Shown here one piece after another: positions 21,105 through 31,220 of a DNA stretch of 64,000 bases. The notes beneath the pieces are model-generated. The model had not been told where the DNA came from. It saw only the letters and a program-made list of their open reading frames with translations, and did no database searches. Within the stretch, counting starts at the first letter, position 1. Each line of letters opens with the position of its first letter. Origin of the DNA: Ceratotherium simum simum (lineage: Eukaryota > Chordata > Mammalia > Perissodactyla > Rhinocerotidae); the NCBI RefSeq assembly GCF_000283155.1, contig NW_004454229.1, forward strand, positions 9,270,537 to 9,334,536, read 5' to 3'. The translations under genes and the position numbers were made by a program.

Positions 21105-22320
21105 AGCATTGTGTTGCTAGAGTCATCGGTATTGTGTGATTTAAAGACATAAAATTTCCATTAATATTTTAGAGAATAATGTCTACTGCTATGATTTTAA
21201 ACCATAACCAAAATCACAGTTGAAAAGGACAATAAGATAGGACAGTCATTTAAAATTTTCCTGCCATAAAACTCTTGAAAATAAACTGTTCTACTGAATA
21301 ATGATAAAACTCAAAAATAATAAACAAAACATTCCGTCCTGTGTGCTGGTAGGTGAAGTCAGCAGGATCTCGCATATCCCACTTGTTGGGGGGCACAGAG
21401 ATTGAGGGATCATGATTTCTTGGTAAATGTTATAAAAGCCTCGTGTCTCCTGGACTGCTGTGCCTCCTCAGTGGTCTACCAAAGGCCTTAGTCATCAACT
21501 CGCTGTCTCAAAAAATAATCTGTATTTTGAGAAACACTGTAAGAAAATGTCCTTAAACACACAGGCAGATAAAAGTTTGTCTCAAACCAACAGGCTCATC
21601 AGTAAATTTGATGAAAACACCATGTGGTTGCAATCAAATTCACTGGGTTTCAAAAGGAGGGCAAAAGACACAGTATTTACATTTCAACAGGTACCGAGTC
21701 TAATTACCAATAGAAAACATTTAAAATAAAAAAATGGAGCCAAATAAAATATTTTCACTGTCTGTGCATGTATATGAATATACAAATGATACATTTTACT
21801 ACCAACCCATTAAAGTTAAAACATCAATCTTCATCTTATCAATTTCATAATATTAGACTCTGCCATTCTAATCCCATATTGATAAGAATGAACAAGGCCT
21901 GGAATTTTACACCTGGGTGCACTTCATTTTGTTTCTCTTCAGTGACAGAATTCAATATGACACAGCACAGCGTGACAGCATCAGGCTGAGACTGTCACCT
22001 TAGGGGCTTATACATCTTTAAAATTCTCACAAAAGTGAAATTGACTGACAGTGAAGAAAATGATGCTTTTAACTTGAGTTGGAAGATCAGAAAAGTCAAT
22101 GAAAGCACTCAGAGTTCGTTTAGGCTGTGCAGGGAGGGATCTTTTGGAGGAAAGAGCTGTGGCCTCTCGATTCCTAAACTGCTGCAAACTGGGGGCCCAT
22201 GGACGGTCTGCAGGGATCCTCCACTTGAGGTGAGGCCGTGGTGTGAGAAGTGGTGGACGTCACACTGCAGCTATTTAACAAAGGAAGTTTCTTCTCTTCT
22301 CGTTACATCAGATACAACAC
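21105..22320. other. Unassigned non-coding stretch
   Basis: 1.2 kb without a recognised repeat. Frames of 89, 73 and 113 codons on the + strand have no domain signature. Confidence 0.3.
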
Positions 22321-22324
22321 GATG

Positions 22325-22480
22325 TGTAGGGAAGAGTGAGAGGCACACGTTCAAATCTCTGCTTCCCACTGTATAGGTGGCCAACCCAGAGGGCATCATT
22401 TAACTATTGGGGGTCTCCATTTAGTCACCTGCATCTAGGGCTACAGAAATACTTACTTCAAAGTGCTGTAGAAATGTCAA
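22325..22480 (+). mobile_element. MIR SINE fragment
   Basis: 'GCACACGTTCAAATCTCTGC', 'GGGGGTCTCCATTTAGTCAC' and 'ATACTTACTTCAAAGTGCTG' in forward MIR order. Confidence 0.65.
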
Positions 22481-22514
22481 ATCAAAAATGTTGCACATGG
22501 CCCTCTGTCACTCC

Positions 22515-23025
22515 TTCCCTCCAGGGGCTCTGTTGGCCAGGGCACACTCCTCATGCACTCAGCCACTGGCCAAGCCTGCTCCGAGCTCGGGACGGCCCTC
22601 CTGGACCAGGGAGCAGACCCTGGTGGTGGTGAAGCTAGATGAAGTGCAGCAGCAGCTCCTTGGGGATGTGATTTGTGCTTAGAAAGGCAGGGCTTCAAGC
22701 TGGTGGGGATGAAGGTGCTACAGGCACCAGAGTGTCCTTACTGAGCACTATCGTGACCTGCAGAGGAAGCCCTTCTACCTAGCCCTCATCAGCTACCTGA
22801 CAGCCCCGTGGTGGCCATGGTCTGGGAAGGCCCCAACATGGTCCATACCTCGAGGGCCATGATATGACACAGCAACTTGGATGAGGCCTCCCCAGCACCA
22901 CACGGGAGATGACAGCGTTCACGTCAGCAAGAACATTACCCACCCCAGCCACTCTGTGGAGGGGACCAAGAGAGAGATCCAGATGGGTTTCCAGAGCAGT
23001 GAGCTGGCAGTTCCCAAACATATGT
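22515..23025 (+). pseudogene. NME4: Processed pseudogene of NME4 (mitochondrial nucleoside diphosphate kinase)
   Basis: Translated pieces in changing frames line up with NME4 from the transit-peptide/mature junction to near the C-terminus: [96 protein letters not shown] and [12 protein letters not shown]. The WTRE start and FQSSEL end are typical of NME4 rather than NME1, NME2 or NME3. The parent is a multi-exon gene for a mitochondrial enzyme that moves phosphate between nucleoside di- and triphosphates. Here the match is continuous with no intron, so it is a retrocopy. It is broken by an in-frame stop at about 22679, a TGA replacing the glycine codon after AMI at about 22864, and at least three frame changes (near 22685, 22735 and 22800; another near 22900). 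The His of the NxxHxS active-site block is still present. No start codon region, poly-A tail or clear target-site duplication was recognised, so it is old and cannot make the enzyme. Confidence 0.9.
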
Positions 23026-23064
23026 TCTCTGTCACAGCATCCTGCATCCTGCGTCCTGCCATAA

Positions 23065-23190
23065 AGTTGCAGAGCTGGGAGGATGCCTAGCTCATCTCCC
23101 TATTTCAAAAATGACCAGATATCCAGTGAGGGGAATCAAGTGGTCCAAGATCAGGAGGTTAGAGGCAGGGCTTGGATAATGACAAGAAAG
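23065..23190 (-). mobile_element. Ancient MIR-like core fragment
   Basis: 'CAGAGCTGGGAGGATGCCTA', 'GCTCATCTCCCTATTTCAAA' and 'GTTAGAGGCAGGGCTTGGAT' resemble the common 'AGAGCTGGAAGGAACCTTAG' type ancient repeat. Family uncertain. Confidence 0.45.
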
Positions 23191-23224
23191 ATTCTGAAAC
23201 AAAAACTAAAACATAATTACTGGT

Positions 23225-23460
23225 GATATTACATGGGCATGCCATTTTGTCATTTACAAAGCACATTCATGTGCACTAACTCTTGATTCTTATTTTGATA
23301 ACACCTTATGAGACAGGCAGGGTAACACGGTTACTCCCATTCTAAACAAGGGGAATCCAGCATTCAAAGAGGTGCACTGACCTTCCCAAGGTTAAGGGGC
23401 TCATCAGTGGCAGAGTTTGGACTCAATGCTGGATCTGACCCCAATTTCAGATCACATCCT
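23225..23460 (-). mobile_element. MIR SINE
   Basis: Reversed MIR/MIR3: 'CATTTACAAAGCACATTCAT', 'TTATGAGACAGGCAGGGTAA', 'TCAGTGGCAGAGTTTGGACT'. Confidence 0.75.
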
Positions 23461-23654
23461 ACACCGAGCCATAAGACACAGGAAAGGTAACACTGAGAGC
23501 CTGGCGATCTGGCCTGTGAAGTGTGGCAGGAAGAGGGCTGGGGAGGGGCGTGCCACAGCCCAGAGAGCTAGAAGGCAGCAGAGGCAGCAGGTGGGAGATG
23601 AGTTGAAGTGTTGGGTGGACTGTGCTGCCAAGGGCTGAGATGGATGATCCAGAG

Positions 23655-23938
23655 CAGTATTGTCCAAAAGAAACAGAGTGCGAGCTACAGATGTAACAAA
23701 ATTTTCTCACAGCCGCATTTAAAAAGGTGAAAAGAAACAGATATATCCAAAATATTATCATTTCAACATAGAATCAATATCAAAACTATTAATGAGAGGT
23801 TCACATTTGTGTGTGTGTGCTAAGATGTGGAAATCTGGTGTGTATTTTGCACTTAACAGCACATCTCAATTTTGACCAACCACATATCAGGTGCTCGAGA
23901 ACCACAACTGGCTAGTGGCCACCACAGTGGACAGCAGA
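23655..23938 (+). mobile_element. hAT-type miniature DNA transposon (CAGTxCTGTCCAATAG family)
   Basis: Left end CAGTATTGTCCAAAAGAAA and right end GTGGACAGCAG are degenerate inverted ends. Internal blocks 'TATATCCAAAATATTATCAT', 'CTATTAATGAGAGGTTCACA', 'TGTGTATTTTGCACTTAACA' and 'CATATCAGGTGCTCGAGAAC' match a widespread non-autonomous mammalian element. I am not sure of its MER number. Confidence 0.82.
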
Positions 23939-24277
23939 TCTAGAGGCTCGGGAGGGCTCAGGGTGCACAGGGTCCTGACCTCTGGGCCCCAGGCAGATCC
24001 AAAAGGGGCAGGAGCGAGACAACACTTTTCCTGCAATTGACCTGGGTCTACAATCACGCAAAACGCAGGCTCCCCCGGAACCGAAAGGAAGCTTGTCACA
24101 TTAGTCACAACTTCCTCCTTATACTTCCATCTCTGTCTCTTTAGGTAAAGAGTTAGAGAGGAAGTGGAAAGTATTAAAACTGCAGAACAAAGTGCCGGTT
24201 GCATTACTTTACAGGCGTAACCTCTTTCAGACCCTGAACCCTTTCAGCATTTCACCATGTTTTCTTTCTTTTGTTGT

Positions 24278-24810
24278 TGTGATGGTTAATTTCATGTGTC
24301 AACTTGACTGGGACATAGGGTACCCAGATAACATTATTTCTGGGTGTGTCTGTGAGGATGTTTCTGGAAGAGATTAGCATTTGAATCAGTAGGTGGAATA
24401 AAGCGGACTGTCTTCCCTAATGTGGGTGGGCTTCATCCAACCCACTTGCAGCCTGAATGGAACAGAAAGGTGGAGGAAGAGAGAATTTGCTCACTGCCTG
24501 ACTGCTTGAGCTGGAACATCAGTCTTCGCCTGTCCCCGGACTGGGACTTGCACCATCAGTGCTCCTGGTTCTCAGGCCTTTGGCCTCAGATTGGAACTAC
24601 ACCACCAGCGTTCCTGCGTCCCCAGCTTACAGATGGCCGATTGTGGGACTTCTCAGCCTCTATAGTCATGTGAGCTAACTCATAAATATCTCTCCCTATA
24701 TTTATACTTATAATGATATATATTATATATACATATATAAAAAATATATATATTTAGAGATATGTGTATATCCTATTGGTTCTGTTTCTCTGGAGAACAC
24801 TGACAATACA
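24278..24810 (+). mobile_element. Solo LTR of an ancient endogenous retrovirus (class III/MaLR-like)
   Basis: Starts TGTGATGGTTAATTTCATG and ends TGACAATACA, giving TG...CA termini. Internal blocks 'GTGTCAACTTGACTGGGACA', 'AATGTGGGTGGGCTTCATCC', 'CATAAATATCTCTCCCTATA' and 'CTATTGGTTCTGTTTCTCTG' belong to a well-known mammalian LTR-like repeat. The 5-bp flanks GTTGT and CTTGT differ at one position and could be the target duplication. No viral coding sequence accompanies it. Family name uncertain. Confidence 0.7.
24690..24780. repeat. (TA)-rich low-complexity tract in the LTR
   Basis: TATATATTATATATACATATAT-type sequence replacing the usual short AT run before the LTR 3' end. Confidence 0.85.
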
Positions 24811-24894
24811 CTTGTTCTTTTTCCTCCTCTCCCAATCTCTTTCTCCCCATCCCCCTTTTCTCTCTGCTCCTTTTTTTCTAGAAACTTCCATCAC

Positions 24895-25070
24895 TCATTG
24901 AGTGTGTATTATACTCGCTCCAGTCACTGGGGGCTCAGAGATGAGTGACACAGTCCCTGCCCTCAGCGGTTACAGTGTAGTGGGGGAAACAGACAGATGA
25001 AAAGGTCACTGTAATACAGAGGGATACAAAGTATACTGGGGCTCCCAAAGAGAGCTCCTTCGACTACCCT
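24895..25070 (-). mobile_element. L2 LINE 3'-end fragment
   Basis: 'CACTCATTGAGTGTGTATTA', 'CAGTCACTGGGGGCTCAGAG', 'GTCCCTGCCCTCAGCGGTTA'. Confidence 0.8.
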
Positions 25071-26550
25071 TTGGTTTGAAAGGATCATAAACAGCTTCAC
25101 AGAGCAGAGATTTTGTCTGCCACACTACAGTTACTAAGTCATAATTTCTTTTCCCAGTTTTCTTCACTGGTGTAAGTAAGAGCCATCAGTATGGTCACAA
25201 TGAGTTGATAAATTCCAATCCAACGCAAAGAACCTTGACATTGTTTTTGGCCGATCCAGCCTAAGAGGGAGAAGGCATGGTTTCTCTTTCCAATTAGAAA
25301 AACAAAATGAAACAAAACATATAGTGAAAATTGCTTAAGGATTCATTAGATTTGAGCATCAGGGAAATGCAGGATTCCAGACTGGGAGACAATGAACTAA
25401 ATAATCACTTGAGTATTGCTGACATCCCAAGACCCAATAACAAGCTCTTTCACAACTCAGATTTACCCTGTGAGGGTCCAGTTATCCCACGGAGACTGTT
25501 ATATTTTGGGTTTGATCCTGAGTGTGATCTCATAGCTTCCCACACGGTCACGAATGCATAATATTAGCTTGATGTGCAAAATGTAGGCGAAAAAGCAATG
25601 TTTTCCAAATCAGATGGAGACTAAAGGCAATCAGGGAAGAATCTGCAAGTAGAAGCTTAATAAAAACAAAAAACATTTGTTCCCCAGGAGGACTTGCTAG
25701 AGCAAACCAACTGTTTCCATATTTGATGCTGTACTCAGAATGTGGGAGAGGAGAAAACAAAAGCACCACCGAAGAACACATCCTTAGCCTTGACAGCTTC
25801 ACCTGGAAACTCCACACCCTGAATTATGCCCTGAAGCCTGAAACTTTCTGAGAACATAGTCTTTGAGGTTTGAAAAAATGTCTTTGTGTTGGCCCATGAA
25901 TTTTGAGTTCAAGCGTTCTTTATAGAAATCTACCAAATCCCCATTAATCCAGTGTCTAGTCAGCTCTGACGATCTCTAATAACGATTCTGTAACCTTTCT
26001 GAGAAGGTCATCCCACTCCTAATGGAAACACAGTCATCAGTGAAAGTGAAAAATGCCTCCTTCCCTCTCTCTTATTCCTTCCAACCAGACCTAGGCAGAC
26101 ACTTGCTTTCCTACCTACTTTCTTTCTTCTGCACAAATTGAGACGGGTGCTAGGGAATGTCCATGTGTTTCAGAAAGTCCCTTTTTGGACAAGACTAAGC
26201 CCAGGGTAGCAGCCGTGTGTGAAAAGGGGGGGGTGGGGTTGAAACACACCACTCGTCCTCCTCATCTTCCTCCTCCCATCCCCCCCACCCTGGACCGTGA
26301 TCAGCATGATCACAAAGGGCTCCAAGGGAGACCCCTCTGGGATCTGAAGCGCAGGGCCAAACTAATTGGAAAACCAGATAAGTCAGACCAGGACTGGTAG
26401 ATGGAAAGGAACTAATCAGAATAAATACCAGAAATAGATGTCCTTGACTCACTCTTAGCATTTCACACATTCCCACTGCTGTTTGCATGGGGAGATGTGG
26501 CCACTTAAAGGGGAGGCTAGGGGATGAACAATGACCTTTCAAAATCTAAT
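25071..26550. other. Unassigned non-coding stretch
   Basis: 1.5 kb with no recognised repeat or exon. A G8 run near 26226 and a CCCCCCACCC run near 26280 are the only simple tracts. Opposed frames of 71 and 115 codons at about 26.2-26.5 kb shadow each other and have low-complexity acidic or proline content. Confidence 0.3.
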
Positions 26551-26554
26551 ACGT

Positions 26555-26760
26555 GGGCTTAGGTTTTTTTCTCGTTAACTAGCTGTGTGACCTTGAAAAA
26601 GTTACTTATCTTCTCTGATCCTTCCAGATTCCTCACCTATAAAGTGGAGTGTATACTCCCTTTCTGGAATTGCTGCAAGGATTTAAATATGTAAGGCCTC
26701 CAGTGTAGTGCCTAGAGCATACCAGGTAGTCAAGAAAAATGACTTCTTTATATAATTATA
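26555..26760 (+). mobile_element. MIR SINE
   Basis: 'TTAACTAGCTGTGTGACCTT', 'AAAAAGTTACTTATCTTCTC', 'TTGCTGCAAGGATTTAAATA', 'GTAGTGCCTAGAGCATACCA'. Confidence 0.9.
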
Positions 26761-26764
26761 TATA

Positions 26765-26902
26765 AATTAAATTCCACCAACACTTATTAAGGTTATGGCA
26801 CTGTGCAAGGCCCTATAAGGGACACGAAGAGCTATAGGTGTGCCCTGGATTTCCTAGGATGGTGTCATTTTCAAATATTCTCTTTAGTTTCCCTGTAAGT
26901 AA
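26765..26902 (-). mobile_element. L2 LINE fragment (interrupted by ERE)
   Basis: 'CCACCAACACTTATTAAGGT', 'GGCACTGTGCAAGGCCCTAT' match the reversed L2 end. The repeat appears to continue after the ERE at 27175. Confidence 0.65.
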
Positions 26903-26913
26903 AACTTGTTCTT

Positions 26914-27157
26914 GGTGCCAGCCCGGTGGCGCAAGTGGTTAAGTGTGCGCGCTCCGCTGCGGCGGCCCAGGGTTCGCCGGTTCAGATCCCGGGCGCGCAC
27001 CGACGCACCACTTGTCAAAGCCATGCTGTGGCAGCGTCCCATATAAAGTAGACGAAGATGGGCACGGATGTTAGCCCAGGGCCAGTCTTCCTCAGCAAAA
27101 AGAGGAGGATTGGCAGATGTTAGCACACGGCTGATCTTCCTCACAAAAAAAAAAAAC
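26914..27157 (+). mobile_element. ERE-type SINE with 11-bp target-site duplication
   Basis: Head GGTGCCAGCCCGGTGGCGC, A-box region TGGCGCAAGTGG, B-box region GGTTCAGATCC, then two tandem 'GATGTTAGC...CTTCCTC' modules and a 12-A tail. AACTTGTTCTT flanks it at 26903-26913 and 27158-27168. The first few bases of the head (GGGGCCGG) are altered. Confidence 0.96.
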
Positions 27158-27174
27158 AACTTGTTCTTATCAGA

Positions 27175-27325
27175 TGACATGTTGGCAATTTTGGCTCTGG
27201 ACAAGATTGTCAGCATGGGTTTAAGCAACCAAGGTCCCTGGCCTCAAGGAGTTTTCAATCTAGTTTGGGGAAAAAAGGCATACTCAAATACCTGTAATAA
27301 CGTGCAAGATAATAAGATACAGTGA
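27175..27325 (-). mobile_element. L2 LINE fragment (continuation)
   Basis: 'CCAAGGTCCCTGGCCTCAAG', 'GAGTTTTCAATCTAGTTTGG' continue the reversed L2 that begins at 26765. Confidence 0.7.
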
Positions 27326-27329
27326 ATAT

Positions 27330-27560
27330 ATTTATAATCACCCCTTTTATGTATATACCACTTCATAGTTGACAAGGTACTTTTATATACATTTCCTCGC
27401 AAGATAACCTTGCAAAATATTTTATTATCCTCATTTTTACATATGAGAAAATCAGGAATCAGACAGGTTTTAGAAACTGCCCATAGACCCAGAGTACTTG
27501 ATATTTGGCAGGACTGGGGTTTCCACTGAGATTTTCTTCATTCTAAAGCTGGTGCTTCTT
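27330..27560 (-). mobile_element. MIR/MIR3 SINE
   Basis: 'ATACCACTTCATAGTTGACA', 'TATTATCCTCATTTTTACAT', 'ATGAGAAAATCAGGAATCAG'. Confidence 0.75.
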
Positions 27561-27604
27561 CTGATTTCCTCCTTAGAGATGCTCCAGTAGAAACTCAGGC
27601 TGTG

Positions 27605-27680
27605 TAAATCTCATTCATTCATTCAACAGATATTTACTGTGCTACCTAGGGTCTCATGTCCTGGCATTATGCTGAGATTC
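27605..27680 (-). mobile_element. L2 LINE 3' terminus
   Basis: 'CATTCATTCATTCAACAGAT', 'ATTTACTGTGCTACCTAGGG'. Confidence 0.75.
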
Positions 27681-27761
27681 CTATTCCACCTCCAGCTGAG
27701 CCCTTGGGTCTTGGGTGGGTTTGCCTCTGTTTCACAGCCTATAAAACTGGCCTTGTCTGGC

Positions 27762-28641
27762 AAATGAAACCAGGATCAAAATGAATAGGGTACCAAGCAG
27801 CTGGGAAAAAATATTTGCAAATCATATATCCAACAAGGGATTAATCTCCATAATATATAAAGAACTCACACATTGAACAACAAAAAAACAAACAACCCGA
27901 TCAAAAAATGGGCAGAGGAAATGAACAGACACTTCTCCAAAGAAGATATACAGATGGCCAATAGGCACATGAAAAGATGTTCAACATCACTAATCATCAG
28001 GGAAATGCAAATCAAAACACCACCAAGATATCACCTTACACCCGTTAGAATGGCTATAATCACCAAGACCAAAAACAACAAATGCTGGAGAGGCTGTGGA
28101 GAAAGGGGAACCCTAATTCATTGCTGGTGGGAATGCAAACTGGTGCAGACTCTATGGAAAACCATATGGCGATTCCTCAAAAAACTGAAAATAGAAATAC
28201 CTTATGATCTAGCTATCCCACTACTGGGTATCTACCCAACAAACCTAAAATCAACAATCCAAAGAGGCTTATGCACCCCTCTGTTCTTTGCAACATTATT
28301 CACTATAGCCAAGACATCCCCTGACTGATGAGTGGATAAAGCAGATGTGGTATATATATACAATGGAATACTTAGCCATAAAAAAAGACAAAATAGTCTC
28401 ATTTGCAACCACATGGATGGACCTTGAGGGTATTATGTTAAGTGAAATAAGCTAGAAAGAGAAAGACGAACACTGCATCATTTCACTCATAAATGGAAGA
28501 TAAACTAACACATGGACAGACAGGGGCTTGGTGGTTACCAGGGGCAAGGCAGGCAGGGGTGGGCACAAGGGGTGAAGGCATGCATTTATACGGTGACTCA
28601 TAAACCATAATGCACAACAAAAATTTCACAATAAAGAAAAA
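27762..28641 (+). mobile_element. 5'-truncated L1 LINE with ORF2 C-terminus and 19-bp target-site duplication
   Basis: A 151-codon frame at 27873-28328 is the C-terminal end of L1 ORF2p: [57 protein letters not shown] (the cysteine-rich motif region) and [14 protein letters not shown]. The intact protein is about 1,275 residues and supplies endonuclease and reverse transcriptase for retrotransposition. Only the end is present, so it is inert. The frame ends early within this region. A 3' UTR with AATAAAG and a short A tail follows. Identical 19-bp flanks AAAACTGGCCTTGTCTGGC at 27743-27761 and 28642-28660 define the insertion exactly and imply a fairly recent event. Confidence 0.97.
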
Positions 28642-28664
28642 AAAACTGGCCTTGTCTGGCTGGC

Positions 28665-29425
28665 ACAGGCAATTCATACTGGAAGAATGCCTAAGACAGG
28701 AAACTCGCCTTCATAAAGGAGGGCATCACTTTTAATTTCCTCCTTAAATACCTACTATTTCCTTCACAATGGGCTTCTTAAAGCTCCTCTAAGATAGGAA
28801 TGTTTAAATTAAAAACTATGTTCTTTAAGTTCTACACTGAAGTGCATTAAGGAGTCTGATCTTAATTCTAGTACTGCTTGGTCAACCTCATGAGGCCTGG
28901 GAAAGTCTGCGGGCTAGACTGGACCAGGAGAAGCCAGGCCATCCATTGGCAGTGGACGCACAGGCCCTGAATAACACTTCCCTACTGGTTCAAAAATGAC
29001 ATTGAACAAACTCCAATTTATGTCACCACAGTCTTTAGCTATAGGAACCCCAAAAGAAGACAGGAAGAAACGCTCTGAAAACACAGAAGCATAGCACTGA
29101 GACACATACAGGCCAGGTAAATGGAGCGAGGTGACAGGAAGACATCTCAGAAGATGTCGGGCAAACGTCCAGTCTAGGTTCATGAAGCACAGGGCCACAA
29201 AATTGGCAGGCTGGTAGTCATTTTTTACTTTCCTAATAAAATTATTCACCCTAAGTCAAAGTTCTGATGGTGTCACTGTCTTGTTCAGGAACAATGACCC
29301 CTCAATCTGAGGGATAAATTATTGAATTTGCATTCAAACTCTTCTAAGATCTGATCACATCTACCAATCCCCCCTGGTATGCAGTTTTGTCTCCTTATAC
29401 ATCTTACATTCAAGTTGCATGGGCC
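28665..29425. other. Unassigned non-coding stretch with an unexplained minus-strand frame
   Basis: A minus-strand frame of 111 codons (28914-29249) begins MNNFIRKVKNDYQ. No domain is recognised. It has no visible splice or promoter context, so it is recorded only as a curiosity. No repeat recognised. Confidence 0.2.
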
Positions 29426-29429
29426 AAAT

Positions 29430-29760
29430 CACCATGCATTCATTATTCATTGATCCAAACACGGGTACTGGTGTTGACACTGCTAGGTTCTGGGGATGAA
29501 AACATGAATAATAATCCTTGGCCTCTAGGAGTCCGCGGTCTAGCGAAGGAGACCCATAATTACAGAAATGTGACACATACCATAACACAGCATTATACCA
29601 TGCTACAGGAATGGAAGAGAGGATTTCTTGAAGAGCTGTCTGAGCTGTGTCTTAAAAGTCAATTATGATATTCACCAGTGGGACAAGGTTGGGGAAAGGC
29701 ATTGAAGGCAGAAGACACAGCATGTGCAAAGGCACAGAGGAGCGAAAAAGCATTCCCTAG
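29430..29760 (-). mobile_element. L2 LINE fragment
   Basis: 'CATTCATTATTCATTGATCC', 'CCTTGGCCTCTAGGAGTCCG', 'GAAGAGCTGTCTGAGCTGTG', 'GCATGTGCAAAGGCACAGAG' give about 330 bp of reversed L2 3' UTR. Confidence 0.85.
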
Positions 29761-29764
29761 TTTT

Positions 29765-29990
29765 GTGTCCTTTGGTTTAAAAGACTTTATCTACCTGCAA
29801 CATCTTCTTCACTACTCCTGCCTCTTAAAAGCCTACCCACTTTGTAATACCCTATTCCAACAGTATCTCTTATAAGTTATCTTTGTTTACTATCCTAGGC
29901 AAAATTATCTTTTTCTTCCCTTTTGCTCTCATAACCCATATTTTAGCACATTCTACAGTCTGCTGTGTTCACAATGACTAGGAAACAGAG
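29765..29990 (+). mobile_element. L2 LINE-like fragment (weak)
   Basis: Pyrimidine-rich text with 'ACTACTCCTGCCTCTTAAAA', 'CTTATAAGTTATCTTTGTTT' and 'CATTCTACAGTCTGCTGTGT' loosely follows the L2 3' UTR. Confidence 0.4.
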
Positions 29991-30478
29991 CAAATGAGTG
30001 TTGTGAAGAGAGCTGGGTGCTAAGGCAAGCGGCAGAAAAGAAAGCTGTTTTGACAAAGCAGCTCCTGCTGAGATAAGGGGATAAAGGGGGTCCCAGACCT
30101 TAGCCCACCCCTCTCTCTCAGGATGACAGCAGCAGAGATGAGGGTGGGGGCTTATGGAGCCAGATCAGAGTGTCTGCTCTGGCCTGGAATTACACAGGGT
30201 AAAGGTGAAGCTTGGTATGCCGGGGAAAGATGTTGACAAAAACATTCTTGGCCTGTAAATAACCCAAGTGAATCACATTAAACTTTCCTTTGTCTATTAC
30301 ATTGATATAACATAGTTTGGGCGCCTAGAGTGGACAGTACTTGGAACTAATACGTTAAACTAGTAGTTTGTGTTCTGGACGTTTATGTATCAGTGAAATT
30401 TCCAATAAATAAATAAACTCACAGGGACCATTAAAGGGCTGCTATCTTTATATTATACCAATCAAGAATATTTTTTTA
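29991..30478. other. Unassigned non-coding stretch
   Basis: No recognised repeat. An AATAAATAAATAAA run at about 30403-30417 resembles a retroelement end, but no body was recognised. Confidence 0.3.
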
Positions 30479-30738
30479 GGGGCCGGCCCAGTGGCGTAGT
30501 GGTTAAGTGCGCACGCTCCACTGTGGCGGCCCAGGGTTCAGATCCCGGGCGCGTACTCTTCTAAGGCATGTACGACGCACCGCCTGTCAAGCCATACTGT
30601 GGCAGTGTCCCATATAAAGTGGAGGAAGATGGGCACAGATGTTAGCCCAGGGCAAGTCTTCCTCAGCAAAAGAGGAGGATTGGCAACAGATGTTAGCTCA
30701 GGGCCAATCTTCCTCACAAAATAATAATAATAATAATA
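30479..30738 (+). mobile_element. ERE-type SINE with a 17-bp internal insertion
   Basis: Head GGGCCGGCCCAGTGGCGTAG, GGTTAAGTGCGCACGCTCC, B box GGTTCAGATCC, two 'GATGTTAGC...CTTCCTC' modules and an (AAT)n tail. Between GGGCGCGTAC and GACGCAC there are 17 extra bases (30557-30573) absent from the other EREs here, bounded by GTAC direct repeats. The target duplication is unclear. Confidence 0.94.
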
Positions 30739-30933
30739 TGTTTAAAATATATCTACTATAACTGTCATTTCATAAAAGAAAGGCATTTCAACACTAAAAT
30801 ATAGAAGGATCAACTCAAAATAAAAGACAGTCTTTAAATTCAATCAATATGGCTTTATGAAAAACCCATAACATTTATTCTTATTTTTCTCCTTTCAAAT
30901 TAGACCAGTTCAGAGTAGGCAAATCAGTGCTTT
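30739..30933. other. Unassigned AT-rich spacer between two EREs
   Basis: No repeat recognised. Confidence 0.3.
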
Positions 30934-30946
30934 AAAACTTCTTTAG

Positions 30947-31206
30947 GGGGCCGGCCCAGTGGCGAAGCGGTTAAATTCCTGCACTCCGCTTTGGTGGCCC
31001 GGGGTTCACTGGTTCAGATCCTGGGCGTGGACCTACTCACTGCTCATCAAGCCATGCTGAGGCGGCGTCCCACCTAGAAGAACTAGAAGGACCTACAACT
31101 AGGATATACAACTATGTACCGGGGCTTTGGGGAGAAGAAAAAAACAAAAAGAGGAAGATTGGCAATAGATGTTAGCTCAGAGCCAATCTTCCTCAAAAAA
31201 AAAAAA
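30947..31206 (+). mobile_element. Composite ERE SINE carrying both tail types
   Basis: After the GGGCCGGCCCAGTGGCGAAG head and B box GGTTCAGATCC it holds the ERE1-type block ('CTAGAAGGACCTACAACTAG', 'CCGGGGCTTTGGGGAGAAGA') and then the other tail type ('GAGGAAGATTGGCAATAGAT', 'GTTAGCTCAGAGCCAATCTT'), then poly-A. Flanks AAAACTTCTTTAG (30934-30946) and AAAACTTCATTTAG (31207-31220) are a near-identical target duplication differing by one inserted base. Confidence 0.95.
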
Positions 31207-31220
31207 AAAACTTCATTTAG

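Noticed and set aside
26914..27157. tRNA-like A and B boxes as a tRNA gene (also in the other EREs)
   Set aside because: They belong to tRNA-derived SINEs with poly-A tails and target duplications. No cloverleaf with paired acceptor stem is present.
27873..28328. 151-codon frame as a possible new gene
   Set aside because: It is the C-terminus of L1 ORF2p in a 5'-truncated element.
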